A stretch of DNA of 42,834 bases from a virus. Numbering within the stretch: the first letter of the stretch is position 1; each line of letters begins with the position of its first letter. The translations under genes were made by a program, and so were the position numbers. Below, piece by piece: positions 25,814 through 32,554 of this stretch. Where the stretch lies: positions 1 to 42,834 of IMG/VR virus record IMGVR_UViG_3300025896_000006, one strand, 5' to 3'. The notes under the pieces are model-generated. The model saw only the letters and a program-made list of their open reading frames with translations. It ran no database searches and was not told the DNA's origin.

Positions 25814-26692
25814 ATGAATAAATATTCCGTTTTACTTGATGGACGCATTGATGCGGACATTGTAGACAGCGGGCAAGCCATTGACGTATTAGCCAAGGCT
25901 TGCGGACAGTACACCTCAAACGAGGCGCAGGAGCAGTCAATTGACGGGGAGCGTTACGTGATCGAGTACGTGATCGGAGAATATGATCACGAGGCGCGCG
26001 TGCTTGCGTGGCTTAATGAAGACGCGGGCAGGTTCACGGATGATCAAGTCATTTCGGCCGGTCCGTTTATCGGTTACTCAAAGTATGTTGATGCGCAGGA
26101 GAAGGCGAAAAAGCCCGTTTTGTTGCCTGGTGCGTGGCTTGCGCTCGAGTGCCCCGAGGCATTCAAGGCGTTAGTCAAGCACTGGACCGAGCGAATGGAT
26201 GAAGCAGCCTGGAGCTATTACGATTACGATTTGGACATTGCCGACGAGTTATGCGGGCAGGTTCAAAAAGCGATTGACGATTACCAGGTCGAGCAGTACA
26301 ACGAATGGCTTAAGGGCGATTACCGCAATTGGGCGGGAGTTCTGAAAGAAGCAGCCCGAGCGATCGGATGCGAAGCCGTCGAATACGACGAGAAAAAGGA
26401 TCAAGTCACGCTTATTTTCACCGAAGGCGAAGCCGAGGATTTTATGTTCGGTCACACTTTCGGCAATGAAGACGAAGAATGGTCCAAATTGTCCGAGCGC
26501 GAGAAGCAGGGCACGCTTGAAACAGCTGTTATAGACTGGATCAACGGCAAGGCGGGCGCAGAGATCGCCAAACAGCACGAAGAGACACGCAAACGCCGCG
26601 AACAGTGGCAAAGAGAAAAAGAGATCCGCGAGAAGCGGGAGCAGGAAGCCGAAGCCGAGCGAATCGCGAAGCTTAAGGCAATGACAAAATAA
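25814..26692 (+). CDS. Accessory protein (292 aa) with charged coiled-coil tail
   Basis: It starts MNKYSVLLDGRIDADIVDSG behind AAGGAG. Residues 1-90 appear alpha/beta. The middle is rich in Trp, Tyr and acidic residues (YYDYDLDIADELCGQVQKA; QYNEWLKGDYRNWAGVL). The final 45 residues are an E/K/R/Q coiled coil. It has no membrane segment and no known catalytic motif. It is enclosed by a 25-bp inverted repeat and its GC-leaning codon use differs from the late genes. The function is unknown; some acidic phage proteins of this type inhibit host factors, but nothing here proves that. Confidence 0.65.
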   Translation: MNKYSVLLDGRIDADIVDSGQAIDVLAKACGQYTSNEAQEQSIDGERYVIEYVIGEYDHEARVLAWLNEDAGRFTDDQVISAGPFIGYSKYVDAQEKAKKPVLLPGAWLALECPEAFKALVKHWTERMDEAAWSYYDYDLDIADELCGQVQKAIDDYQVEQYNEWLKGDYRNWAGVLKEAARAIGCEAVEYDEKKDQVTLIFTEGEAEDFMFGHTFGNEDEEWSKLSEREKQGTLETAVIDWINGKAGAEIAKQHEETRKRREQWQREKEIREKREQEAEAERIAKLKAMTK

Positions 26693-26699
26693 TTAATTA

Positions 26700-26724
26700 G
26701 CTTTTCTATTCAGTTTTAAGGGTG
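26700..26724. repeat. 25-bp inverted repeat, right arm
   Basis: This is the partner of 25771-25795, with 23 of 25 pairs matching in opposite orientation. In RNA the two arms could pair over the whole 292-aa gene; in DNA they resemble the ends of a small mobile unit. Confidence 0.7.
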
Positions 26725-26743
26725 CGGAATTAATACCATTTAT

Positions 26744-26902
26744 ATGGAAGTAAAATTGAAGGTTAAAAATGCGCAGGTCGAGGCGGTCACACGCTATATA
26801 TCGCGCATCAAAGGCACCAAGAAAGCCTTGCGCAATGCGCAGGTGAAGGTGATCGAGCAGGAAGGCGAAGGCTTTACGCTTATTAGTTATACCCTTGTTT
26901 AA
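26744..26902 (+). CDS. Small NAQV-repeat protein (52 aa)
   Basis: It starts MEVKLKVKNAQVEAVTRY and contains a second NAQV at residues about 31-34. Both copies are encoded by the 11-base repeat AATGCGCAGGT. The protein is a basic alpha/beta peptide ending LISYTLV. No Shine-Dalgarno is present. The in-frame use of both repeat copies favours a real gene. The function is unknown. Confidence 0.5.
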   Translation: MEVKLKVKNAQVEAVTRYISRIKGTKKALRNAQVKVIEQEGEGFTLISYTLV

Positions 26903-26947
26903 TTCTGATCAAGGGTATAGTATTAAGATTATTATTAATAGAAGTAT

Positions 26948-27025
26948 ATGAAGAATATTATATACACAGCAGTGTTTATGTTCGCACTATGGCAGGGCAC
27001 GCTCTTGTCCATTCCGCAGGCATAA
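26948..27025 (+). CDS. Signal-peptide-like mini-ORF (25 aa)
   Basis: It starts MKNIIYTAVFMFALWQGTLL and ends SIPQA: a basic start, a hydrophobic core and a small-residue end, as in a bacterial signal peptide. The TAA stop lies immediately before an AQV repeat copy. Reading on after a frame change gives AQVAIPAPAYAHQP, so this may be the start of a decayed secreted protein. Real expression is uncertain. Confidence 0.35.
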   Translation: MKNIIYTAVFMFALWQGTLLSIPQA

Positions 27026-27078
27026 ATGCGCAGGCGCAGGTAGCAATACCCGCGCCGGCATATGCGCACCAACCCTGA
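26989..27078 (+). CDS. Overlapping mini-ORF with NAQAQV (29 aa)
   Basis: It starts MAGHALVHSAGINAQAQVAI and ends AYAHQP. It overlaps the preceding signal-peptide-like ORF in another frame and has no ribosome binding site. I list it because it carries the extended repeat copy in the NAQV phase; it may be only a fragment. Confidence 0.2.
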   Translation: MAGHALVHSAGINAQAQVAIPAPAYAHQP

Positions 27079-27142
27079 ATTATTATTGCGGGGCATTGAT
27101 GCGCAGGTGCCGGCGATTCAGACCGCCGGAGTTGTGCGATCC

Positions 27143-27225
27143 CGCGTTCATCACGTGAGGCGGGATCGCCTCCTTGCTTCTAATAAAAACCCGATAGCAA
27201 GGCGGGAGAAAAACAAAAAGACAAT
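27143..27225 (+). promoter_or_regulatory. Two strong hairpins before the membrane ORF
   Basis: GCGATCCCGC/GCGGGATCGC form a perfect 10-bp stem with a 14-base loop near 27137-27170. CCTTGCT/AGCAAGG form a 7-bp stem around 27173-27203. The following ORF starts at 27224. No U-run is present, so they are regulatory or processing candidates rather than terminators. Confidence 0.5.
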
Positions 27226-27436
27226 GGCAATATACGAGAAAGGCGAAGCTGTTTTAAGAGACGGCAAGCCGAATGCGCAGGTAAAGGCGCATAAGAATGT
27301 AGCCGCACTATTGATCGCAGCACTTGTGATCTTATTGTTGGCAACAGCAGGTTTTTTCTACGCAGTAGAGAAGACGGCAGGGTATTTGAGCAGTCAGTTT
27401 TCGACTGATGCGCAGGTACAGTCACATTTAGAGTAG
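27224..27436 (+). CDS. Single-pass membrane ORF (70 aa), probable N-terminal part of a split gene
   Basis: It starts MAIYEKGEAVLRDGKPNAQV. One hydrophobic segment (VAALLIAALVILLLATAGFF, about residues 27-46) forms a TM helix, followed by a short periplasmic-type stretch ending STDAQVQSHLE. A longer in-frame start at 27062 crosses the hairpins and is less likely. The downstream lysozyme-like frame continues in the -1 phase. Removing the 11-base repeat at 27407-27417 would join both frames into one membrane-anchored protein. It is either a split/disrupted gene or two adjacent genes. Confidence 0.55.
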   Translation: MAIYEKGEAVLRDGKPNAQVKAHKNVAALLIAALVILLLATAGFFYAVEKTAGYLSSQFSTDAQVQSHLE

Positions 27437-27489
27437 CCAAGAATCCAATACCTGAGGCTAAAGCTGCAGAGGTAGAACCACAACCTGAT

Positions 27490-27768
27490 GTGGCGTTGGA
27501 TAAAGTGGTCGCTACAATGTTTATTCTCGAAAGCTCTGGAGGTAAGTACGTTAATTGTCCCGCTGGTACCTACAACGGTTACGGTTACAGACAAAATAAG
27601 CGTGAATGGAAGTGCTTCCCGACTCAAGCAGAAGTAGTGGGTTACGTTAAAGAGCTGATGGCAGAGCGCATCAAATCGATGGGCTTACCGACAGCACTTT
27701 GTTACTACCAGTCAGGTCATAAAGTATCTAACTGTGAGTACTATAGAAAATTCTTAAAGTTACAATGA
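27490..27768 (+). CDS. Lysozyme/SLT-like domain protein, probable C-terminal part of a split gene
   Basis: The frame is open from 27409; GTG at 27490 and ATG at 27517 are possible starts, neither with a ribosome binding site. The residues ATMFILESSGGKY match the Glu-Ser-Ser-Gly catalytic motif of lytic transglycosylase/lysozyme folds. They are followed by YNGYGYRQNKREWKCF and LCYYQSG, with three Cys that could pair outside the cytoplasm. If fused to the upstream TM ORF it would be a membrane-anchored cell-wall hydrolase. Codon use is more like the rest of the genome than the preceding block. Confidence 0.55.
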   Translation: MALDKVVATMFILESSGGKYVNCPAGTYNGYGYRQNKREWKCFPTQAEVVGYVKELMAERIKSMGLPTALCYYQSGHKVSNCEYYRKFLKLQ

Positions 27769-27935
27769 TTCAATTTATTAAAAACAAGTTATGTAAATGG
27801 GGTATTCACAGCCATAAGATTAAAGTTGTTTATCCTCAGTGGGAGTTGAAATGGGATGCGCTCCCGCAATTCTATTGCTTGTGGTGTAAACAAAATATCG
27901 GACAGGTATTTGGCAAACCACCAGAAAACTATTAG
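27765..27935 (+). CDS. Small protein (56 aa) overlapping the lysozyme-like gene
   Basis: It starts MIQFIKNKLCKWGIHSHKI by a 4-base ATGA overlap with the previous stop, which indicates coupled translation. It has a C-terminal FYCLWCKQNIG Cys pair preceded by C and H near residues 10-17, possibly one small zinc site. The function is unknown. Confidence 0.5.
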   Translation: MIQFIKNKLCKWGIHSHKIKVVYPQWELKWDALPQFYCLWCKQNIGQVFGKPPENY

Positions 27936-27967
27936 TAGCTTGACTCAGTGGAGGGCTGAGATGAGGC

Positions 27968-27976
27968 TGTTATAAT
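27968..27976 (+). promoter_or_regulatory. Extended -10 promoter giving a near-leaderless helicase mRNA
   Basis: TGTTATAAT at 27968-27976 matches TGnTATAAT. The expected start of transcription is about 27983, the A of the helicase ATG itself. No Shine-Dalgarno is present, consistent with leaderless translation. Confidence 0.5.
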
Positions 27977-27982
27977 TATTCT

Positions 27983-29314
27983 ATGATTCCACTATACGAT
28001 TATCAAAAAGATGCAGTTGACCTTATGCTTGCGGGCAAAGTTTTAAACACCAGCAAGGTTGGTACAGGCAAAACTTTGATGGCATTAGGTTGCATAGAAC
28101 GATTGCAGGCTCGAACAAATTTAGTGGTCGCTCCGAAGTCCCTGCTGGTGCAGTGGTCTTTGGAGATTCAGAAGTTTACAGACCTTAAGCCTTACGTCAT
28201 ACAAGGCACGCCAATCAAGCGGTTCAAGCTATATGCGGAGTACATCGCGGACCCGAACCCTAAGGTTCTGATTGTCGGTTACGAAACGTTGCGTTTAGAC
28301 ATCGCACGCGTAGCTGCAGTTGTATTTGACGTTGTGATATTTGATGAGGCTCACAAATTGAAGGAGCCTAACACGCAGCTGAAAAAGAAACTAAAGTTTT
28401 TGATTGCCCGCCATCGGTTCGGATTATCTGGCTCGCCGGTGGTCAATCATTATGGTAATACCTATAGCATTTTGAACACGCTGCTGCCCGTGCAGTTCCC
28501 TAATTACTACCAGTTCATTGCTAACTTCACCATTAAAAGCCAGCATAAGGGGTTGTTGATCTTCCGGGATCAGGATAAGATCCGGCAGATGTTTGCTCCC
28601 TATATAGTCAGTAAAAATCTTGAGGACGCAGGGAAGTCACTGCCGCCACTGCAAGAGATAGAGATTCCGCTTGAATTATCAAGCAAGGAGCGGAAGATTT
28701 ACGATAAGATGTTGATGGAGTTATTATTTGAGTTTGAAGAGGGAGATGTGACTAAGCTGTCAAGCCCTATGATGCTGCAAAATGCGCTGGCTAAGATCGG
28801 TAAACTTCAGGAAGTCGCTGATCACCTCGCTCTTGTCGGTGATCACACCGAAAGCAGTAAGCTTGATGTGCTTAAAGAAATACTGGAAGATCAGGTCATG
28901 GAAGACGAGAAGGTTATTATCTTTACGCGTTTTTCTCGGATGGCTACTATACTTGCCATTGAGTTGAAGGCTCATTTGATTACTGGCGCAGTTGGTACCA
29001 TTGCCCGCGGTTCTATTCTTGATGAGTTTCGGACAAGGAGAGGGAAGCAAATACTCGTGATGACTAACGCCGGGCGTGAAGGTCTGAATATTCAGGAAGC
29101 TAACATTGTGATCATGTACGATCAGGACTACACCGCAGCTGGAATGGAACAGCGCATTGGCCGGGCGTACCGGCTCGGACAAACAAAGCACGTACGCGTT
29201 TATCATTTACTTGCCAAAGGTACTATTGATTACCGGATCAGGAAGTTATTGGCCCGGAAGCAAGCACTGGCTGATGATCTTATGGACACTATTAAGAGTT
29301 TGCTTTATGAGTAA
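27983..29314 (+). CDS. SNF2-type DEAH helicase/translocase
   Basis: A 443-aa protein with the SF2 motifs in order: Q-like YDYQKDAV, Walker A TSKVGTGKTLMALG (about residues 23-36), Ia LVVAPKSLLVQW, II VIFDEAHKLKEP (about 112-123), III LSGSPVVN, IV VIIFTRFS, V TNAGREGLNIQ and VI QRIGRAYRLGQTK. The last motif with LGQ is typical of SNF2/RapA relatives. The protein is compact, with no extra DNA-binding domain, like phage helicases used in replication or recombination. Two small genes follow in the same operon. Confidence 0.9.
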   Translation: MIPLYDYQKDAVDLMLAGKVLNTSKVGTGKTLMALGCIERLQARTNLVVAPKSLLVQWSLEIQKFTDLKPYVIQGTPIKRFKLYAEYIADPNPKVLIVGYETLRLDIARVAAVVFDVVIFDEAHKLKEPNTQLKKKLKFLIARHRFGLSGSPVVNHYGNTYSILNTLLPVQFPNYYQFIANFTIKSQHKGLLIFRDQDKIRQMFAPYIVSKNLEDAGKSLPPLQEIEIPLELSSKERKIYDKMLMELLFEFEEGDVTKLSSPMMLQNALAKIGKLQEVADHLALVGDHTESSKLDVLKEILEDQVMEDEKVIIFTRFSRMATILAIELKAHLITGAVGTIARGSILDEFRTRRGKQILVMTNAGREGLNIQEANIVIMYDQDYTAAGMEQRIGRAYRLGQTKHVRVYHLLAKGTIDYRIRKLLARKQALADDLMDTIKSLLYE

Positions 29315-29513
29315 TTGGAGACATGGCCGTGAAAAGTACGGCAAAATTAGATCCGGTCAATTCTGGAAAAAGAAAGATAGCGGCATGGTTATGCGGATCA
29401 AAAACAAGAATGGCGGCGATAGATGGACTGTCGAATACAACTCGCCGGGCCATAGAGTGTGTCACACTATTGCCGCACGTATCATTTATCATTATTATGA
29501 CTTAGTAACTTAG
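29307..29513 (+). CDS. Small basic protein after the helicase (68 aa)
   Basis: It starts MSNWRHGREKYGKIRSGQFW, overlapping the helicase stop by 8 bases. It is basic and beta-rich (MVMRIKNKNGGDRWTVEY) with an HTIAARIIYHYYDL end. It could be a small nucleic-acid-binding protein; no family is recognised. Confidence 0.5.
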   Translation: MSNWRHGREKYGKIRSGQFWKKKDSGMVMRIKNKNGGDRWTVEYNSPGHRVCHTIAARIIYHYYDLVT

Positions 29514-29524
29514 AAAGGACTACT

Positions 29525-29728
29525 ATGAAACGAGACAAATACACCCTGAACGACTACATTAAGGAGCACCACCCATTAATTTGGGAGAAGTGGGAGAAGT
29601 TCCAAATAGAACGCAAGCGCGAAAAAGCACGCCTTGGTATGCGTGCTAAGTATGTGCCGACCGGCAATACGCCAGGTCGTCCGCGGATTGAAGAAGCTAA
29701 AAGTTCAGTCCAGCCTGTTCGCTCGTAA
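29525..29728 (+). CDS. Small charged protein (67 aa)
   Basis: It starts MKRDKYTLNDYIKEHHPLIW behind GAAAGGA. It is rich in K, E and R with a Pro/Arg-containing tail. Its last 32 bases overlap the 3' end of the opposing ATPase gene, so the two operons converge here. The function is unknown. Confidence 0.55.
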   Translation: MKRDKYTLNDYIKEHHPLIWEKWEKFQIERKREKARLGMRAKYVPTGNTPGRPRIEEAKSSVQPVRS

Positions 29729-30989
29729 GATCGAACTTAGTAGCAGGCGGTTCTTCTGTTGGTAATGGTTCTCCGGTGCCAAAAGCATCGGGATCCTTGC
29801 CGTCAAGATCCTGCTTGCCCATATTAAGTCCGCGATAAGTCGCCATCAGCTGTCGGTATTCTTCCTTTAGGATGTACTGCCAGCTGTGGGCGGTTTTTTG
29901 TATTTGTACTAAACCGACAGCCACAAGGTCTCCGAGGTAGAGCTTGATGAAAGGACGGCTCATTGAAAGCTGTTCTATCAAGCCGTTCTCGGTAGCAGTA
30001 GAGTACATAGTCAAGGCTTCAAGCAGGTCACGGCGTGACTGCGGGATGGAATCGAGGGCTACTTTGAAGAGGATTGCTTTGTCTCCTTCGGTTAGAACTT
30101 CAGGCTCGCCGTCGTAGCGGTGCACTAAAAGCAGTCCATAAGCTACACATACGAGTGCTTTGGCGAAACGGGGGGTCATCTCGAGGGTCGGGCGCATCTC
30201 CTGATCCTTGTCACGGCTGTACTGGTTGCGCTTCACGGCACTGCGGGCACGGGTTGTGAACTCGGCTAAGGTCACGAGCTCTTTGCGGGTTCCAAGATCC
30301 ATCTTAGGCATAACGAAACCGCCTTCAGCGCGTTGTAGTTCCACTACGTCGTCGATTATAGGGTTCAGATATTCTTGGAAAGCAGCTGACATATCGGCTT
30401 TAGCTTTGTAGTCGGTGATCTCCTCGGTGGACATCATCGCTACCTCGAAGCGATCAGGCATCTCGAGTTGGTAGTAAAGATAGCGTTCACCCATCGCAGC
30501 GTTGCTCGAGGTGACTTCTTGGCTGTAGATTTCAGGGGTTACGCCGGCAATCATCCCGACTTTACCGCTCCACTGCACGTCTTCCCCGTTCCCGAACTTC
30601 TTTCGGTAGTCGCCATCAAAAATCTTACGCATTTGGCCCAAGATTTCAGCACGAGATTCCTTATCCTTCGATAGCATCGTGGTGTAATCCTTAATCAAAA
30701 GCGTACCATTCTTCGGCATCTGTGCCAGCAGTGAGTTCTGCGATTGACCGCGCATACCGGAAGCGAATGTTTTGGCGGTCATATCATCGATCTCCACCAC
30801 CCCCGTCACGGGTTTCATAGCCGACAGGATCATTGACTTACCGCCGGAAGAGTTACCAACGATAAACATCCAACTCGGAGGAGTTGGTAAGTAATTTGAG
30901 ACCATCGTGGCGCAGATAAGGCGAATGATCCCCTTGTCTGCGCGTAGCATATACTCATCTACTATATTTTCGAGGTCTTTTAGTTTCAT
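29697..30989 (-). CDS. AAA-type replication ATPase/helicase-like protein
   Basis: A 430-aa protein with Walker A IVGNSSGGKS (about residues 43-52) and GTLLIKDYTTML (about 94-105) as Walker B with Asp. FASGMRGQSQNSLLAQM precedes the B motif. The middle carries SSNAAMGERYLYYQLEMP, typical of D5/DUF927-like helicases in plasmids and phages. A winged-helix-like C-terminal part (ATENGLIEQLSMSRPFIKLYLGD) may bind DNA. It is the last gene of the operon with the CHC2 zinc-finger protein and probably acts in replication initiation. Confidence 0.75.
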   Translation of the reverse strand: MKLKDLENIVDEYMLRADKGIIRLICATMVSNYLPTPPSWMFIVGNSSGGKSMILSAMKPVTGVVEIDDMTAKTFASGMRGQSQNSLLAQMPKNGTLLIKDYTTMLSKDKESRAEILGQMRKIFDGDYRKKFGNGEDVQWSGKVGMIAGVTPEIYSQEVTSSNAAMGERYLYYQLEMPDRFEVAMMSTEEITDYKAKADMSAAFQEYLNPIIDDVVELQRAEGGFVMPKMDLGTRKELVTLAEFTTRARSAVKRNQYSRDKDQEMRPTLEMTPRFAKALVCVAYGLLLVHRYDGEPEVLTEGDKAILFKVALDSIPQSRRDLLEALTMYSTATENGLIEQLSMSRPFIKLYLGDLVAVGLVQIQKTAHSWQYILKEEYRQLMATYRGLNMGKQDLDGKDPDAFGTGEPLPTEEPPATKFDLTSEQAGLNF

Positions 30990-32134
30990 TAAAACATATT
31001 CTTGATTACTTCACGGACTACATTGACTGTAACTCCGTTGCCGAGGGTTTTGTATCGTTGCGTGTCGCTCAACGCTTGCGTCCAATTATCAGGGTATGCT
31101 TGAAGTCGTTCGCATTCTACTGGTGTTAGGCGACGGATCCGCATCCCGTCGAAGATGCCGTGCCGATCTTGTGCCGTGAGAGTGGAGGCGGGTTCGCCGT
31201 CTTCCTTGAATCGCCGTCCGTTCTGTCGCTTCTCGGGCCGGTCCGGAGTAAGCACAGGGATGGCTACTACTGCGTTATTGTCTCCGCTCTTATGGTAAGT
31301 AGCGCGGATGGTCGGGAAAATGTCTGCCTCTTTGACCTCTATACTGCGCTGTCCGTTTCCATAATGGGGAGTGCGGGTGAGGATGACGGGCTGACCGCTT
31401 CCGTCTTCACGGGCTCGGGCTGGGATGGTAGGGGCGATTCCTGATTTGATTTCTCGGAATCCGTTTCCATCTTTGTGGGTGCGGAGGGTTCCGACGCGAA
31501 CTTGTGCATCGAGTTTACCTTCAGCAACATACGTTCCGACTGCTGTTCCTCCTTCATAACGGGTGGTAAGGGTGTTACTGACCGGTCCCGGTACGAGAGA
31601 AGCCTCGCCGTCAGCTGATCCGAAAGAAAATACTTGTCGTCCACCGAATCCTCCAAGACATCCTGCAATGAACACTCGCTCCCGATTTTGGGGAACTCCG
31701 AAATTCTTGCTGTTAAGTACCAGTGCTTGGATGTCATAACCAAGTTCTGTAAGCGTGGACAATATGGTTTTGTAAGTTCGTCCGCCGTCGTGAGAAAGCA
31801 GTCCTTTAACATTTTCAAGTAGAAGATATTTTGGTCGCTTTTCTTTAGCAATCCTTGCGATATCAAAAAAGAGTGTGCCTCTGGTATCGTTAAATCCTGC
31901 ACGCTTTCCAGCAATTGAGAAAGCTTGGCAAGGGAATCCGCCAACGAGGAGGTCGAAGTCGGGGAGTTCTTCAGGGTTGATTTTGGTTGCGTCGCCATAG
32001 TTTTTGTGTTTGAATTGTTGTTCATATATTTGTATTGCGTACTTGTCGATCTCCGAGTAGCCGATGCACTCGGCTTTGTCGCCGATGCCGAGCTCGAAGC
32101 CTCCAATGCCGGAGAACATACTGAAGTATTTCAT
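30989..32134 (-). CDS. DNA (cytosine-5) methyltransferase
   Basis: A 381-aa protein with all key motifs in order: I FSGIGGFELG, IV GGFPCQAFS with the catalytic Cys, VI LLENVKGLL, VIII QNRERVF, then a target recognition region (about residues 165-330) with NTLTTRYEGG and SGIAPTIPARAR, IX RRLTPVECERLQAYPD and X GNGVTVNVV. It methylates C5 of cytosine in a recognition sequence I cannot predict. No cognate restriction endonuclease is adjacent. It probably protects phage DNA from host restriction. The leader AAATAAATAACAAA before ATG lacks a Shine-Dalgarno sequence. Confidence 0.95.
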   Translation of the reverse strand: MKYFSMFSGIGGFELGIGDKAECIGYSEIDKYAIQIYEQQFKHKNYGDATKINPEELPDFDLLVGGFPCQAFSIAGKRAGFNDTRGTLFFDIARIAKEKRPKYLLLENVKGLLSHDGGRTYKTILSTLTELGYDIQALVLNSKNFGVPQNRERVFIAGCLGGFGGRQVFSFGSADGEASLVPGPVSNTLTTRYEGGTAVGTYVAEGKLDAQVRVGTLRTHKDGNGFREIKSGIAPTIPARAREDGSGQPVILTRTPHYGNGQRSIEVKEADIFPTIRATYHKSGDNNAVVAIPVLTPDRPEKRQNGRRFKEDGEPASTLTAQDRHGIFDGMRIRRLTPVECERLQAYPDNWTQALSDTQRYKTLGNGVTVNVVREVIKNMF

Positions 32135-32142
32135 TTTGTTAT

Positions 32143-32550
32143 TTATTTAATTGACGGGAAGATGACTATCATACTTGGGAACGGCGCACTGTTTTGATGC
32201 CCTCCAAATTTAATGCGCCCCTTGATAAATCTTATCTCCGCTTTCCCATAGATGTAGTCGTGGAACCATTTGGTGTCGGTTCGGGCGGGGAGCAGTGCTA
32301 CCCCCCCCACTTCTGCAAGCTTTTTAATCCATTTCCCTATCTCGCGTCCGTAGGGAGGGTTCATAAAGATTTTTTCTCCTGTCCAGTCTCTACTTAATCC
32401 GTCATCTTCTTTGGTATAAAACTTCGGGCACTTTGCATTTTCTTTAGTGGCGCACGGGTCAAGCGTAAAGTTAAATTCTTTATTAAGTTGGTCGAATAGT
32501 TCTTGAGGTGTCGCCCATTCAGGGGTTGCGCTTGAGAAATGTACGTTCAT
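32143..32550 (-). CDS. Phage Dam-type N6-adenine methyltransferase
   Basis: A 135-aa protein of the short phage DNA adenine methylase family. It has W-A-T-P-Q-E-LF, LDPCAT, IFMNPPYGREIGKW (the catalytic NPPY) and VALLPARTDTKWFHDYIYG, then a conserved RFIKGRIKFGG end. It modifies adenine in a short site. It is co-transcribed with the cytosine methyltransferase and shares a nearly identical A-rich leader (AACAAATAACAAA before ATG). Confidence 0.9.
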   Translation of the reverse strand: MNVHFSSATPEWATPQELFDQLNKEFNFTLDPCATKENAKCPKFYTKEDDGLSRDWTGEKIFMNPPYGREIGKWIKKLAEVGGVALLPARTDTKWFHDYIYGKAEIRFIKGRIKFGGHQNSAPFPSMIVIFPSIK

Positions 32551-32554
32551 TTTG

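Larger units (their letters stand above)
26768..27417. repeat. Dispersed 11-bp repeat (A/G)ATGCGCAGGT, six copies
   Basis: Copies are at 26768-26778, 26834-26844, 27025-27041 (extended, GCGCAGGCGCAGGT), 27098-27108, 27272-27282 and 27407-27417. In each, the phase of a short open frame is such that it reads Asn/Asp-Ala-Gln-Val (Asn-Ala-Gln-Ala-Gln-Val in the extended copy), although the frames themselves differ. I saw no exact copies elsewhere in the window. Confidence 0.7.

Noticed and set aside
31339-32106. 255-codon open frame opposite in phase to the cytosine methyltransferase
   Set aside because: It lies entirely within a gene with all methyltransferase motifs, is Ser/Thr/Pro-biased and has no ribosome binding site.
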